Assembly (NCBI GenBank): GCA_019009955.1
Contig: CM032230.1
Span: 9,386,001-9,450,000, forward strand
DNA from: Riptortus pedestris
Taxonomy: Eukaryota; Arthropoda; Insecta; Hemiptera; Alydidae
DNA: 64,000 nucleotides
Reading direction: 5' to 3'
Shown here: positions 46,952 through 58,477 of the stretch, piece after piece
How positions within the stretch are numbered: the stretch's first letter is position 1
Layout of the letters: each line of letters opens with the position of its first letter
Translations under genes and position numbers: made by a program
The notes under the pieces: generated by a model
The model's input: only the letters and a program-made list of their open reading frames with translations
The model's database searches: none
Told to the model about the DNA's origin: nothing

Positions 46952-47479
46952 CTGTTAACGCTCTAGCGGTCGCAATTTTTGTTTGATCGTTACCAAACTC
47001 GGAATTTAATCGTTTTATGTAAAAAGGAAGACCAAGTTCGTTAGTGGCTGAAATCGGAACATTGGGAGGGGGGGGTTTGCGGGGGGATTTTTGAAAATTC
47101 AAAATATCTCCGTTATTATGCGTCGGATCGAAAAATTGTATAGAATAAATCTTATTGCAAATTAATTTATTATAAATATTGTTCTATAAATTTTTTCTGT
47201 ATCTTGAATATTAACCGAGATATTTGCATTTGTATTCTGCGTGTGGTCGCCAGTAGGCTATGTTCGGACTTTCCACCGAGAGCTCTGGCGGCCGTTTCTA
47301 TAACTATTCGTCCCTCGTGAATAGGTTTAGAGGTTAGGTCAACTGACTGGGCTATTACGCCCTAAATAATGTTTTAGGTTTAGAGGTTTCTTACTACTAC
47401 AGTTGTCATTAGGCAGATTTCTCTATTGTAAAACCACGTGGGAAATCTGCTTAGTTTACGTAGCCCCTGCGTGCCGGAC
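46758..47479 (+). mobile_element. Family H, complete short-type copy inside an inverted repeat
   Basis: Perfect palindrome after TTTT, left block, an (AT)n core at about 46881-46947, 'gttaacgctctagcggtcgc' and G-runs at 47065-47090. The short module ('gagctctggcggccgtttc') carries an extra stretch ('gaggttaggtcaactgactg'). The end is GTGGGAAATCTGCTTAGTTT, hairpin ACGTAGCCCCTGCGT (one mismatch), GCCGGAC and TTTTTT. The right arm of the flanking inverted repeat begins 7 bp further on. Confidence 0.85.
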
Positions 47480-47485
47480 TTTTTT

Positions 47486-47536
47486 ATTTAAGAATGTTTT
47501 TGAGCCATAAGGTCAGAAAAATAAAACTATTTTTTC
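47486..47536 (-). repeat. Right arm of the 48-51 bp inverted repeat
   Basis: Reads 'atttaagaatgtttttgagc', 'cataaggtcagaaaa', 'ataaaactattttttc'; the partner of 46673-46720. Confidence 0.9.
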
Positions 47537-47568
47537 AAATTCACATTTCTTTTATATATATATATATA

Positions 47569-47657
47569 TTTTTGTTTGATCCGTACCAAACTCGATATTT
47601 AATGGTTTGAAGGAAAACTAAAGATTAAGTTCGTGAAATGTTGAAATCAGCCTCCAA
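47569..47657 (+). mobile_element. Family H fragment, forward half of a fold-back
   Basis: 'tttgtttgatccgtaccaaac', 'tcgatatttaatgg' and 'gtgaaatgttgaaatcag' match the block right of the core in forward orientation. It is joined directly to a reverse fragment at 47658. Confidence 0.6.
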
Positions 47658-47869
47658 TATAATATCGGAGGAATTCCGAATTTTCTAAATCCCCCTCTAA
47701 ACGCCTCCCTCCCACTTCCAATTTCAAAGACAAGTATATATAATTTGAAACCGAGCCCATTTTTTTCGTAATTTCCGAAGTAGGATCGATGGACATGATG
47801 AGGATATTACTTGAAAATTACGTCATGAGTACATCCTCAATAGTTGGTGTCCCTTAAGTGAAATATGCT
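47658..47869 (-). mobile_element. Family H fragment, reverse half of a fold-back
   Basis: 'aatatcggaggaattccgaa', a C-rich tract, 'ttgaaaccgagcccattt', 'ggatcgatggacatgatg' and a degraded palindrome ending 'aaatatgctaaaa'. With 47569-47657 it forms a head-on junction with no recognisable spacer. Confidence 0.65.
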
Positions 47870-48430
47870 AAAATGAAAGCTCCGTACTGATCCAGACAGA
47901 ATAAGATCGACAAGGAAACTTTATACCATCTGGGATCCGCTACCAGATGACCATACCATCTTTCCTGTCCTTCCTTACTGCATTGATAATACTACTTCTC
48001 AGATGCATTCCCTTGCAGTCCTATCTTTATTCTTATCTATAATCTTGGTGATATGTGAGGCTTCTTCAGTTAGACTAATTCTGAAGCCAACTTCTCCCTT
48101 AATGTTATTAGGGTAGTTGGCTATTTATATGACTTCTCTTACCATTCTTTCCTGGTATTGATTGATCTTCGAAACTTCTGTAGTGTTAGGAAAGAGTTCA
48201 ACATCTCATCACAAGGAAGCCTTGCTGACTTCCTGCAGGTCACATCCCTGGACAAACTAAATAATATCTGCAAGTACATTTATGAAACAATAACACTAAG
48301 GCTATCAGAGATTACTGAGAGCGGTGTAGCAAGAAACACGATAACAAGGATGTAATTTTTCCCATATCAGCTCTTCACTAAATACTTATACATATAAAAT
48401 TCATGTATATAGAAATATATTGTATTATAT
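47870..48430. other. Spacer with possible coding remnants on both strands
   Basis: The minus strand around 47990-48110 reads NYPNNIKGEVGFRISLTEEA and continues open for about 20 residues. The plus-strand frame 48158-48355 reads ...GSLADFLQVTSLDKLNNICK.... Neither is recognised. They could be scraps of an old element's protein. Confidence 0.25.
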
Positions 48431-49365
48431 GTCCCCTAAGGGAAATCAGCTATTGAGGTAGTACTCATGATACGATTTTCGAAAAATTTCTTCAAATGTC
48501 CATCGATCCTACCTAGGAGATGACGAAAATGAGGTCCGTTCAAAATTATATACTCGTATATATATATTTGTCTGTTAACACTCTAGCGGTCGCAATTTTT
48601 ATTTAATCGTCACCAAACTCGGTATTTAATCGTTTTAGGTAAAAAGGAAGATCAAGCTCGTTAGCGGCTGAAATCAGACCAGTGGGAGGGTGGGTTTATA
48701 GGGGGAATTTTCGAAAATTAGAAATATCTCCGTTACTATACGTCGGATCGAAAAATTGTACAGAATCAATCTTATTGCAAATTAAATGTACTATAAATAT
48801 TGATGTATACATGTATTCTCTATCTTGAATATTAACCGAGATATTTGAATTTTTCAGTTTTCAGCCATCAGGAAATCGCCACTTCTACACGTTACATAAA
48901 CAATACTCTGCTACATAATAAATCACATTATTCGAAGCTTAAATGCCAAAAATTGTATTCAAGAGACCTTTATCATACGAGATACATGCAAATATGTCCC
49001 GGTGACCCCCCCCCCCGTCTTAAGGTTTTGTACTACTAAAATTTGATTGAATGAGATAACAATTATTCTGACTCATAATTAATTACAGTACTAGGTATAG
49101 TAAATAGTTCTCACTAAAATTAATATATTATATTCTGATATATTTCAGTAATTGTTTTTCTTTCCGTTGTGAAGCGGGCAGACCCTTTTGTTTACATTTC
49201 TAACCTAACGCTTCCTGTCGGCAGGTTATTGAAATTGGATGGACCATTTCTTATTTCCGTTTGTATTTATTCACGGTGGTGTTGTGTTAGCAGTATGTAG
49301 ATTCATCTATTACTAAACAACACGAGGGAAATCTGCTTAGTTTACGCAGCCCCTTCGTGACGGAC
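48431..49365 (+). mobile_element. Family H, near-complete long-type copy
   Basis: The left palindrome is cut at its centre (starts GTCCCCTAAGGGAAATCAGC). Left block, a very short AT core, 'gttaacactctagcggtcgc', G-runs at 48683-48692 and the full long module with a C-run at 49006-49015 follow. It ends CACGAGGGAAATCTGCTTAG, hairpin ACGCAGCCCCTTCGT, GACGGAC and TTTTTTT. This is the best reference for the long type in this window. Confidence 0.8.
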
Positions 49366-49560
49366 TTTTTTTAAAAAATATTGCATTCTGTAAGACAAAT
49401 AAGAAATAAATCATTATTCTATTCTATCCCACTGGATGATATACATGCAATAATTTGTGTATTGACGTCATCCACTAAAATTGTATTGTCCCCCAACTAC
49501 CAGTCATATTTTAATTTGGGCATAGACAATATATGATCAGATTAAATCAGTAGTGTGTCA

Positions 49561-49597
49561 TGGTAGCTTAGTTCACGCAGCCTCTGCGTCGCAGACG
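49561..49597 (+). mobile_element. Family H right-end relic
   Basis: 'tagcttagttcacgcagcctc' with hairpin ACGCAGCCTCTGCGT (stem intact, loop CCT) and 'cgcagac'. Only the terminus remains. Confidence 0.5.
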
Positions 49598-49636
49598 TTT
49601 ATTAGTGATCAAGAATATGCATTCTTTTTCCGTTTT

Positions 49637-49774
49637 AGCAAATTTCCCTTGAGGGAAATCAGCTATTGAGGTTGCACTCATGACGGAATGATCGATTTTT
49701 TTTCTTCAAATGTCCATCGATCCTACCTAGGAGATGACGAAAATGAGATCCGTTCAAAACTGTGTGTATGTATG

Positions 49775-49823
<49 letters not shown>

Positions 49824-50430
49824 GGGGAGGGGGGGGGGGTTTGAGAGGGAAGGAATTTTGAAAATTCGAAATATCTCCGTTACTATAAGTCAGATCGAAA
49901 AAGTATATATTATTATTGGAAATTAAATGCACTATAAATATTTGCATTTTTCAGTTTTCAGCCTTCAATAAACCCCAACTTCTACTAGTGCTACATAAAC
50001 AATGCTCTGTTATATAATAAAACATTAATTGAAGCCTAAATACCAAATATTGTTTTCATTGAACTTTTACTTTGTGAGATATATGCAAATACGTTCTGTT
50101 GACCACCCTCCCTTCTTTTGTTTTTGGATTACTAACAATTTACTGATTGAGATAAAACTGAATCTGATTCATTACAAATTACACCAATAGCTTTAGTAAA
50201 TTGTTTTCAATAAATGAATACGTTATATTCAGATATATTCCATTAATTGTTTGTCTTTCCTGTCTATCTATGCAGCGCTACGAAGTTGGCTTCCCTGTTT
50301 ATTTACAATTCAGCCTTGTATTGTACATTTACTGAGCATTCACGGTTGTGTTATCTGTATGTATATTTATCTATTTTAAACCTTCGCGTGGAAAATCTGC
50401 TTAGTTTACGCAGCCCTATTTTTACAGGAC
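49637..50430 (+). mobile_element. Family H, both ends present, long type
   Basis: AGCAAATTTCCCTTGAGGGA, left block, an (AT)n core at about 49777-49821 joined directly to a G-run (49828-49839, so the 'gcggtcgc' block is deleted), then the long module ('agataaaactgaatctgattc'). It ends GTGGAAAATCTGCTTAGTTT, ACGCAGCCCT with the second hairpin arm replaced by 'atttttaca', GGAC and TTTTTT. Confidence 0.75.
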
Positions 50431-51240
50431 TTTTTTAATACATGTTTTAATTTTATTTTTTATACTTACTACTATTTATATTTTGTAATGGACCATCTTT
50501 TATATTTAAGTTTATACAAATATTAAATTCGTAGCCATAAAATGTGATATGCTCATTTGGATTGGATTGATTAAATAAACAGCCTTCTTACTGGGGTACT
50601 GTTATTGCATACCAATTATATATATAGCTTCAGAGATTCTTCATTATTTGAGTTACAAATAGAACAAATTTCGTAGTTATTTATGGCTTTTGTATTTAAG
50701 AGATGTAATGATTGTTATAGGTTTACTGTTGCATTTTCTGAGCCACAGCTGAAGACGCTGAATACGGGTACTTCATCTGTATGGAGTATGTAAATAGAAT
50801 GGTTGTTGGAAGAATGTGCCGAGAATTAACATTGTGTTCATATGTACGAAGTTGAATGCATGTATAGTCTGTATATGCAATATATAATACTGTGTATATA
50901 TACACACAATATAAGCTGGAAGGGGGGGGGGATTGAGGGGGTGGGGGAGGTCTGGCCGAGTCGATATCAACAGCTCATGAATAACAGAGTGGGAATGGCA
51001 AGTCCCTCATGCGTCAAAGTGTCACATTACGGTGACAGCTCGCATTTATGTGTCCATTTGGCAACCTCTCACCTAGGAGTGGGGGCAACACCTTTCATCA
51101 ATATTCATCGGCACAGCTTCTTCCGATTCTCTCACATATTCCACATATTTTTATCGACTATTATCCGCTTTAATAGGTATAAATACAGAAAATGATATTT
51201 GAGCTCAAACTATACAAAATAACTCTCCCAACTTAAAAAC
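50431..51240. other. No recognisable gene
   Basis: Frames overlap on both strands at 50723-51195. A G-run lies at about 50923-50948. No domain or repeat match. Confidence 0.4.
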
Positions 51241-51283
51241 TTCCGTTCGCTGGAGCTGCGTAAACTAAGCAGATTTTCCACGT
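51241..51283 (-). mobile_element. Family H right-end fragment, reverse
   Basis: 'ttccgttcgctggagctgcg', 'taaactaagcagattttcca' and 'cgtg' correspond to the hairpin terminus. A second right end in the same orientation starts at 51350. Confidence 0.6.
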
Positions 51284-51349
51284 GCTGGTATAAAACACTT
51301 CTTGTCGGTCTACTCTCACCACGTATTGTCTATTTCTTTATAAAAAAAA

Positions 51350-51667
51350 GGCCATCACGCAGGGGCTGCGTAAAGTAAGCAGATTTCCCACGTGAAGTTT
51401 TACAATAGAGAAATCTGTCCAATAACAACTGTAGTAGTAAGGGATCTCTAAACTTATTCGCGAGGGGCAAACAGTTACGGAAACGGCCGCCAGAGCTCTC
51501 GGCGGAAACTACCGAACATAGCCGACTCCTGCCGACCACACAGAATACAAATGCAAATATCTCGGTTAATATTCTAGATACAGAATAAATGTATAGAACA
51601 ATATTTATAGTAAATTTAATTTGCAATAAGATTGGTTCTATACACATTTTCGATCCGACGCATAATA

Positions 51668-51674
<7 letters not shown>
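51350..51674 (-). mobile_element. Family H, short type, reverse, broken at its core by a Helitron
   Basis: Begins GGCCATCACGCAGGGGCTGC and 'aagcagatttcccacgtgaag', has the short module ('cagttacggaaacggccgcc', 'gccgactcctgccgacc') and runs to 'cgatccgacgcataataacgg'. It then passes into an AT run where the Helitron-like element starts. The rest of the H copy is not clearly present on the far side. Confidence 0.75.
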
Positions 51675-51709
<35 letters not shown>

Positions 51710-52729
51710 GTAACCTCTGTCTGTACATTGATTTTTTTCGCGAAATTTCACGATAACTTTTCGTTTCACATGTCATAGACACCATAACTGCATTTTGTTT
51801 CTTTCGTGTATGTTTGTTTGTTTGTTACCTTTTCACGCATAAACGGCTGAACCGAATTTTTTGAAACTTGATATGTACATTACTACTAACCCAACTTAGA
51901 CTTTAGGCTATACTAAAATTCTCTGAGATGAACAGGAGTGGGGGTTATAAGGGAGGTCTGAAATTAAAAATAGTGATATTTCGTTTCCTATTGGTTTTTT
52001 GGCAAATATGAACATAATAAAAGTAGTTTATTTTGTTATTTAGAGTAACTTTTTCATATTCATTTTTTTTCATTTAACAAAGTATAAACGAGATATACAC
52101 TATAAACTAAAGCGGGAGTCAACTATTTCATTGGGCGCTAACGATTAAACCGATTTAAAAAAAAAACTCGGTATGTCAATTAGCATTAATTCTTCCATGA
52201 TTATAAGCTATATTAAAATTTTTAGGTTCAACGGGAGTGGGGGTTGTAAGGAAGGCCAGAAATAAAAATTCGCGATATTTCATTGTCTATTTGTTTTTCG
52301 ACAAACATGCACATAAAAAAAATTGTTTACTTTGTTACTTAGATTAAGTTTTGTTTTATACATTTCCCTAGGAACAATGTGTGGAGCAAGTAATTTGCGT
52401 AGAAATATTGATATGCTCAACAATTCATTCCAATTTGAACTATGAGATACCTCACCTGGAAAAATTAATTCAAATATATGTTAATATTTTGTCCCCAATA
52501 ACTGAAATCTATGCACGATGCTCAGGAGATGGGAAATATGACAATTTGGAGGACAGTGAAGACTTACATCAAAAATTAATTTTATTGTTAACAAATGTCA
52601 ATAACGGGTATTAACCCTAAACACTGGGACTGGTAAATGTCAAAATATTGTGCAAAGTAAAGCCTTGCCAAAAAGATACCATAGCCATTCAGCCTCCAAT
52701 TCTCGGGTGAAGCCGGGTATCTTGGCTAG
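51674..52729 (+). mobile_element. Helitron-like non-autonomous element
   Basis: The 3' end reads GGGTATCTTGGCTAG before T, the CTRR|T Helitron terminus. A short inverted repeat AAGATACC (52673-52680) / GGTATCTT (52716-52723) could form the terminal hairpin. The interior carries 'acgcataaacggctgaaccg', a phrase typical of arthropod Helitron derivatives, and matches 1-480. The 5' boundary lies in an (AT)n run and is approximate. No Rep/helicase coding remains. It includes an exon-like segment (52372-52607) missing from the copy at 1-491. Confidence 0.65.
52372..52607 (+). CDS. Exon-like open segment inside the Helitron; protein unrecognised
   Basis: A pyrimidine-rich stretch ending TTTCCCTAG precedes it. 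The frame then stays open for about 79 codons and reads as plausible helical protein (for example PHLEKLIQIYVNILSPITEI and GKYDNLEDSEDLHQKLILLL) until TAA at 52612. There is no good donor: 'cggGTATTA' is the nearest candidate. The composition differs from the translated repeats nearby. It could be a host exon captured by the Helitron, or part of an element gene. I do not recognise the family. Confidence 0.35.
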
Positions 52730-52850
52730 TATATATATAATTTTATTCTTTATTATTGTCTTATATTCTTTAGTTTTGCGAAACGGGTAAATGCCCCGTA
52801 TAGGGTCAAATAAACATTTTCGAAACAAGAATGTAAAATCTTACTTAACG

Positions 52851-53296
52851 ACGGCACCACACAAACGAATTTCCACGTATCTTGCATAATAAAGGTCTCT
52901 TGACAACAATATTTGATATTTAAGCTCAGAATAAAGTGCTGCATGATATTTGCAGGGTATTTCTATTCTGACGTGAGTAGGAGTTTGCTGAAGACAGGAA
53001 AATAAAAAATGAAAATATCTCGATTACTATTCACGATACTGAATAAATGTAAATAGTGACATTTGTTGACAATTTAATTTCTAATAATATTGGTCCTGTA
53101 CAATTTTTCTTTCCGACTCTAAAATATTTCGATTTTCGAAATTCTTCCGTCGGTTCGATTTCAGCCATTAAAGAACTCGGTCTTTAGCTTTGCATGAAAC
53201 ACATATATATTGATTTTAGTACTTATGTATGGAGTAAGTGGGAAATGGCGTTATGATTACGACTTCAACAGCTGATTTCCCTCAGGGGAAACCCGC
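52851..53296 (-). mobile_element. Family H, long type, reverse, tandem unit 1
   Basis: Starts without the hairpin at 'cgacggcaccacacaaacg', then 'tatcttgcataataaaggtct', 'tgaaaatatctcgattac', 'gatttcagccattaaagaac', 'gtgggaaatggcgttatgatt' and a degraded palindrome ('gctgatttccctcaggggaa'). The downstream flank is duplicated after unit 2. Confidence 0.65.
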
Positions 53297-53392
53297 CAAA
53301 ACCCCTTTGCAATAGCTAGCTAAAAATCATTTTCCGGCTTCTTAATTATTTATAAATGCCCAAAATGTTTTCACTCAGACTGTTCAGAAAAA
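53297..53392 (+). repeat. Flank duplicate, copy 1
   Basis: 'aacccctttgcaatagctag', 'aaaatcattttccggcttc' and 'gttttcactcagactgt' recur at 53997-54095. Confidence 0.7.
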
Positions 53393-53996
53393 TCAGTCAC
53401 GCAGGGGCTGCGATAGCTAAGCAGATTCTGCACGTGCTACGTGTATTTGCATTTATCTCAGAAGGTAAGAGTTCAATGAGAACAATATTTGGTAGTTAAG
53501 CTTCAATAAAGTACTTCATGATATAACAGCTTACTATTAATATGACAGGAGTAGGAGTGGGGGTTTACTGAAGGCCCAAAACAACAGGAATGCCCATATA
53601 TTGGTTAATAATAAATAAATGGAAAAATAAAACAAACATTTATAACAACATTTATAGAAAATTTAATTGTCTATAAGATTTCTTATATTCACTTTATCAA
53701 TCCGACGTATAATAACGGAGATTTCGAAATATCCTCTGAGTTCACTCTACCATAAGTTCGATTTCAACCGTTAACGAACTTGATCTTTATTACTACATAA
53801 AACGTTTAAATGTTCAGTTTTTTAGCGATCCGACAGACATTACGACCACTAGAGAGGTAAAAGAGAAGAATACATATAATTTTGAAAAGACCTCATTTTC
53901 GTCTCATAGGTAGGATCATTAACGTTTGAGGACATATTTTTGAAAATGGTCCAGGTTATTTCCTCAATTGCTGATTTCTCTCAAGGAAAATCAACT
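53393..53996 (-). mobile_element. Family H, long type, reverse, tandem unit 2
   Basis: Begins TCAGTCACGCAGGGGCTGCG with 'agctaagcagattctgcacg', has the right module, 'cgacgtataataacggagatt', 'gaccactagagaggtaa' and almost no AT core, then 'gacctcattttcgtctcat' and a degraded palindrome ('gctgatttctctcaaggaaa'). It keeps the hairpin end that unit 1 lacks. Confidence 0.7.
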
Positions 53997-54095
53997 AAAA
54001 CCCCTTGGCAGAATCTAAGGGGGTTAGCTAGCTGAAAATCATTTTCCAGCTTTTAATAATTTATAGATTCTCAAAAGTTTTCATTCAGACTGTGT
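53997..54095 (+). repeat. Flank duplicate, copy 2
   Basis: Diverged copy of 53297-53392, with an insertion 'aatctaagggggtt'. Confidence 0.7.
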
Positions 54096-54845
54096 TGTTC
54101 ATGAAAAACTTACACATGACAAACAAAAAAAAAAGAACATAAATTCTTCGTATTGGTTCAGAGTTAAAAAAAAAAGAAGTAAAATGATAAAGAGTCATGT
54201 TTTTTTTTTTTTATATTTTTCGTTCCGATCGGACTCGTCGAAAACAACTCATGACCCACTTTTATTTATCGGAATTTATATATCTGGGAACACTTTATTT
54301 TCGGCTAAAGAGCTGGAGATGTTTACAGCAGGACGTTGGCCCATTTGAAACGAATCTTGATTTCAAGCTATAGTTCTTTATTTCCAAAGTCGCCGGTATA
54401 TTTACTCGGATCCCCTTTTATAAAGTATTCGTGTATTTCATTCATTCGGAAGTATTTTTTATGTGACACAATAGAATTACTTTAGCACAAACGCGGATGT
54501 TATTCAGTTTCTGGGAAATGTTTTTTTTTTTCCCTGTTGTTATCAGTTATTTTCTGACATTTCAGAATGTCATCCTGTATAACATTACAAAAACACTTCA
54601 ATTAATTCTGATTTTATTCGCGATTTGCAATATTATAATAAAAATATCAGACTCTCCACTGATTGCCAAATGTTTAGGTGCAAGATAGGAAAACATCTCT
54701 AGTCATTCATCGTTCAAAGGTGACTGAAACAGTAGGGAAAATCGAAAAATTCTCTTTTACTATGAAAAAATGTTACAAAACATATCTCGTTTCTAATTTA
54801 ATTTTGTATAAGTGTTGTTTAATAAATATATGCTTTTTTAATATT
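54096..54845. other. No recognisable gene; A/T-rich
   Basis: Poly-A and poly-T runs at 54120-54225. The frame at 54497-54688 (+) is hydrophobic from T-rich DNA and unsupported. Confidence 0.4.
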
Positions 54846-55030
54846 ATCATTTATTAACGTTCAATGATTCCTGCTATAGCTAATTGGACGGGTTATCTAA
54901 AGCTTATCACTCTTTTCTAGCAAGTGTGAGACTAAGGATTTTATTCAATGAGCTTGTCAATAAATAAATCCCCCCCCCGAAAAAAATTTGTCGAGAACCG
55001 AACTCTAAGAATTGTCTAAATTAAACACAT
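54846..55030 (-). repeat. SINE family A, diverged copy
   Basis: On the minus strand: 'gagttcggttctcgac', a G-run, 'gacaagctcattgaataaaat', 'tctcacacttgctagaaaag', 'agataacccgtccaattagc' and the tail. Confidence 0.55.
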
Positions 55031-55236
55031 TAGCCTACTCTTCGGAATTTCAGTTTCTTTATTCAACACGTAACTAATATTTTAGCTTATTCTGGCATTG
55101 CTCAATAATCATGTTTATTTAAGGGATCTTTAAAATAGAGAAATAAAGTCTGGTTTGTAGAGACGACGTACCTGCGTTTCGATTACCTAAGAACTTATAT
55201 TAACCAAGTTATGTTTATGTATGAATACAAATTAAA

Positions 55237-55440
55237 TTAAATTGCTTATTAACGTCCACTTTTTGCAACTAACGCTAATTGGGACGGGTTATCTACAGGT
55301 TACCACTCTTTTCTAGCCAGGATGGGACTAAGGATTTTGAGCTTGTCACTCAATAAATTCCTATTTGCCCAGACGGAAAAATAAGATTTCCCTAAATTAA
55401 ATACATTCACCTACTCTTCGGAATTTTATTTTATCTAGTA
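55237..55440 (-). repeat. SINE family A, second adjacent copy
   Basis: On the minus strand: 'tagtcccatcctggctagaa', 'ggtaacctgtagataacccg', 'tcccaattagcgttag', 'gcaaaaagtggacgtt' and an AATTTAATTT tail. It lies 200 bp from a copy in the same orientation, with the same sequence beyond both heads ('ctactcttcggaatttca'). Confidence 0.6.
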
Positions 55441-55502
55441 CAACGAGTAACTAATATTTTATATAGCATTAGTTAATGGTCACGTTGTTAAGGGTTCTGT
55501 AT

Positions 55503-55519
55503 AATGAGGTACGTTCAAA

Positions 55520-55591
<72 letters not shown>

Positions 55592-56069
55592 ATTATATAG
55601 ATACCGTTCGAGTGTTCGCAATTTTTGCTTAATCATTGCCAATCTCCATATATAAGTTTAAAAAGAAAGATTGAGTTCGTTAACGGCTGAAATAGGAATA
55701 AGAAGAAAGGGGTTTAGAGGGGAGGAAGTTCGAAAATGCTTAATGTCTCCGTTATTATGCGTAGGATCGTAAAGTTTTATAGAACCAATCTTATTGCTAA
55801 TGTAATGTTCTATAAATGTTGTAATGCACATTTTTTTCATTATCATTAATATTAACTGAGCTATTTGTATGTTTTGGTTTTCGGCCTTCAGTAAACCCCA
55901 CTCCATCAACTCATGCCGTATCAACAATAAGCAGTTATATTATGAAGCGCTTTATTAGAAGCTTTAATAACAACTATTGTTCTCATAGAATTTCTACGCC
56001 TTAAGATAAATACAAATACTTGACGCAAGGGGGAAATATGCTTAGTGAATGCAGCCCCTGCGTGATGGA
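55503..56069 (+). mobile_element. Family H, long type, lacking the left end
   Basis: Starts 'aatgaggtacgttcaaaattg', an (AT)n core at about 55522-55585, 'gttcgagtgttcgcaattttt', 'cgttaacggctgaaatagg' and the long module. It ends GGGGGAAATATGCTTAGTGA, hairpin ATGCAGCCCCTGCGT, GATGGAA and TTTTTT. Confidence 0.75.
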
Positions 56070-57289
<1,220 letters not shown>

Positions 57290-58477
57290 CCGTCTGATAT
57301 CATACATGCAATTCTTCAATTTACTTTGTAAAAAAGAATTTTTTTTTTAACAGATTTAATTATCGATAAAGAGTTTTACTCCTGGAAATAATATTCTTTT
57401 TTCGAAATATTTATATTTGTGTTTTGGAGTTTGATATGTATGATATTACACTCATATTAGTTTAATTTTAGTCTCACTTTTAAAAATTTTAATTCCTTAT
57501 AACCATTTTCTATCAAATAATAAGTCTTCGCTGACGGTCTGTCAGAATTGCGTAAGAATGTCTGACTACTTCATTAGAATCATTCTAGTCATGGTAATCT
57601 GAATTTTTGACAACTAACGGGGGGGGGGGGGCATGCAACAATCATTACTGTTTGCCTCCTGTTAATATTTAACCAAGCTTTGAATTTACATCACGGTTTT
57701 TGTGAATGATTTTTTCTGTCCACTGACTCTTCATTCATAATTACATCAGATCATGAAATCATCAAATCATTCTCTAATAAAATATTTAAACCCGACCTTT
57801 AGCTTCGATCCGTGTTATAATGTAGAACGATTATTGTAACTTTAGAGGTTGACACCTGTTGCTGTGGAGTTCAGCAGCTGTTTAAAATATATATCTCTGA
57901 CCGGAGATTCATTCCTTCTGGCTGGTTAAGTGAGTTTATTATAATAATTGTTTTTAAATTGTAAACTTTAATTTCAATTTCCATAAGACTATGGGTTTTA
58001 TGTATTTATTTGTTTAATTTGATGACCTCCGTAACGAAGCAATGTCCCTCAGTATCACCTCCTTTCATTAAGAAATTTTAAATGATGAAATACAGATTAG
58101 AGTCTACAGTTTTATTAAAACATATAATCAAAAATAGCGAAATAAAATTTAGCAAGATAAATTTAAACTCTATGTAAATCTAAAAATGTTGCGATTAAAC
58201 CCTGGAATGATGAGTATATGAAATGGAAAAGTTCAAGGTACAAGTATAAAAATTGGTTCTACACCCTTGTTCACACATACTCGTATATGTATTTTCAATG
58301 CGTTCTAAAATATGATTAAAAAGTTTCCTAGTTAAACAACTTAATGCAAAATGCAAGGACAATCATTGAGTATTTCATAAATAAGATTTTGATTCATCTA
58401 ATATTGGAATTTTAGAAAAAAGCTTTATTACGTAACATTTTTTTTAATAATAATTACATAATTATACTTTTGTTTTT
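57290..58477. other. No recognisable gene
   Basis: AT-rich. A G-run at 57619-57630 resembles the H G-run but has no supporting blocks. Confidence 0.4.

Noticed and set aside
57600..57660. Another reverse H copy at a G-run followed by 'catgcaac'
   Set aside because: Only the G-run and a short word match; no other H block lies in the expected order.
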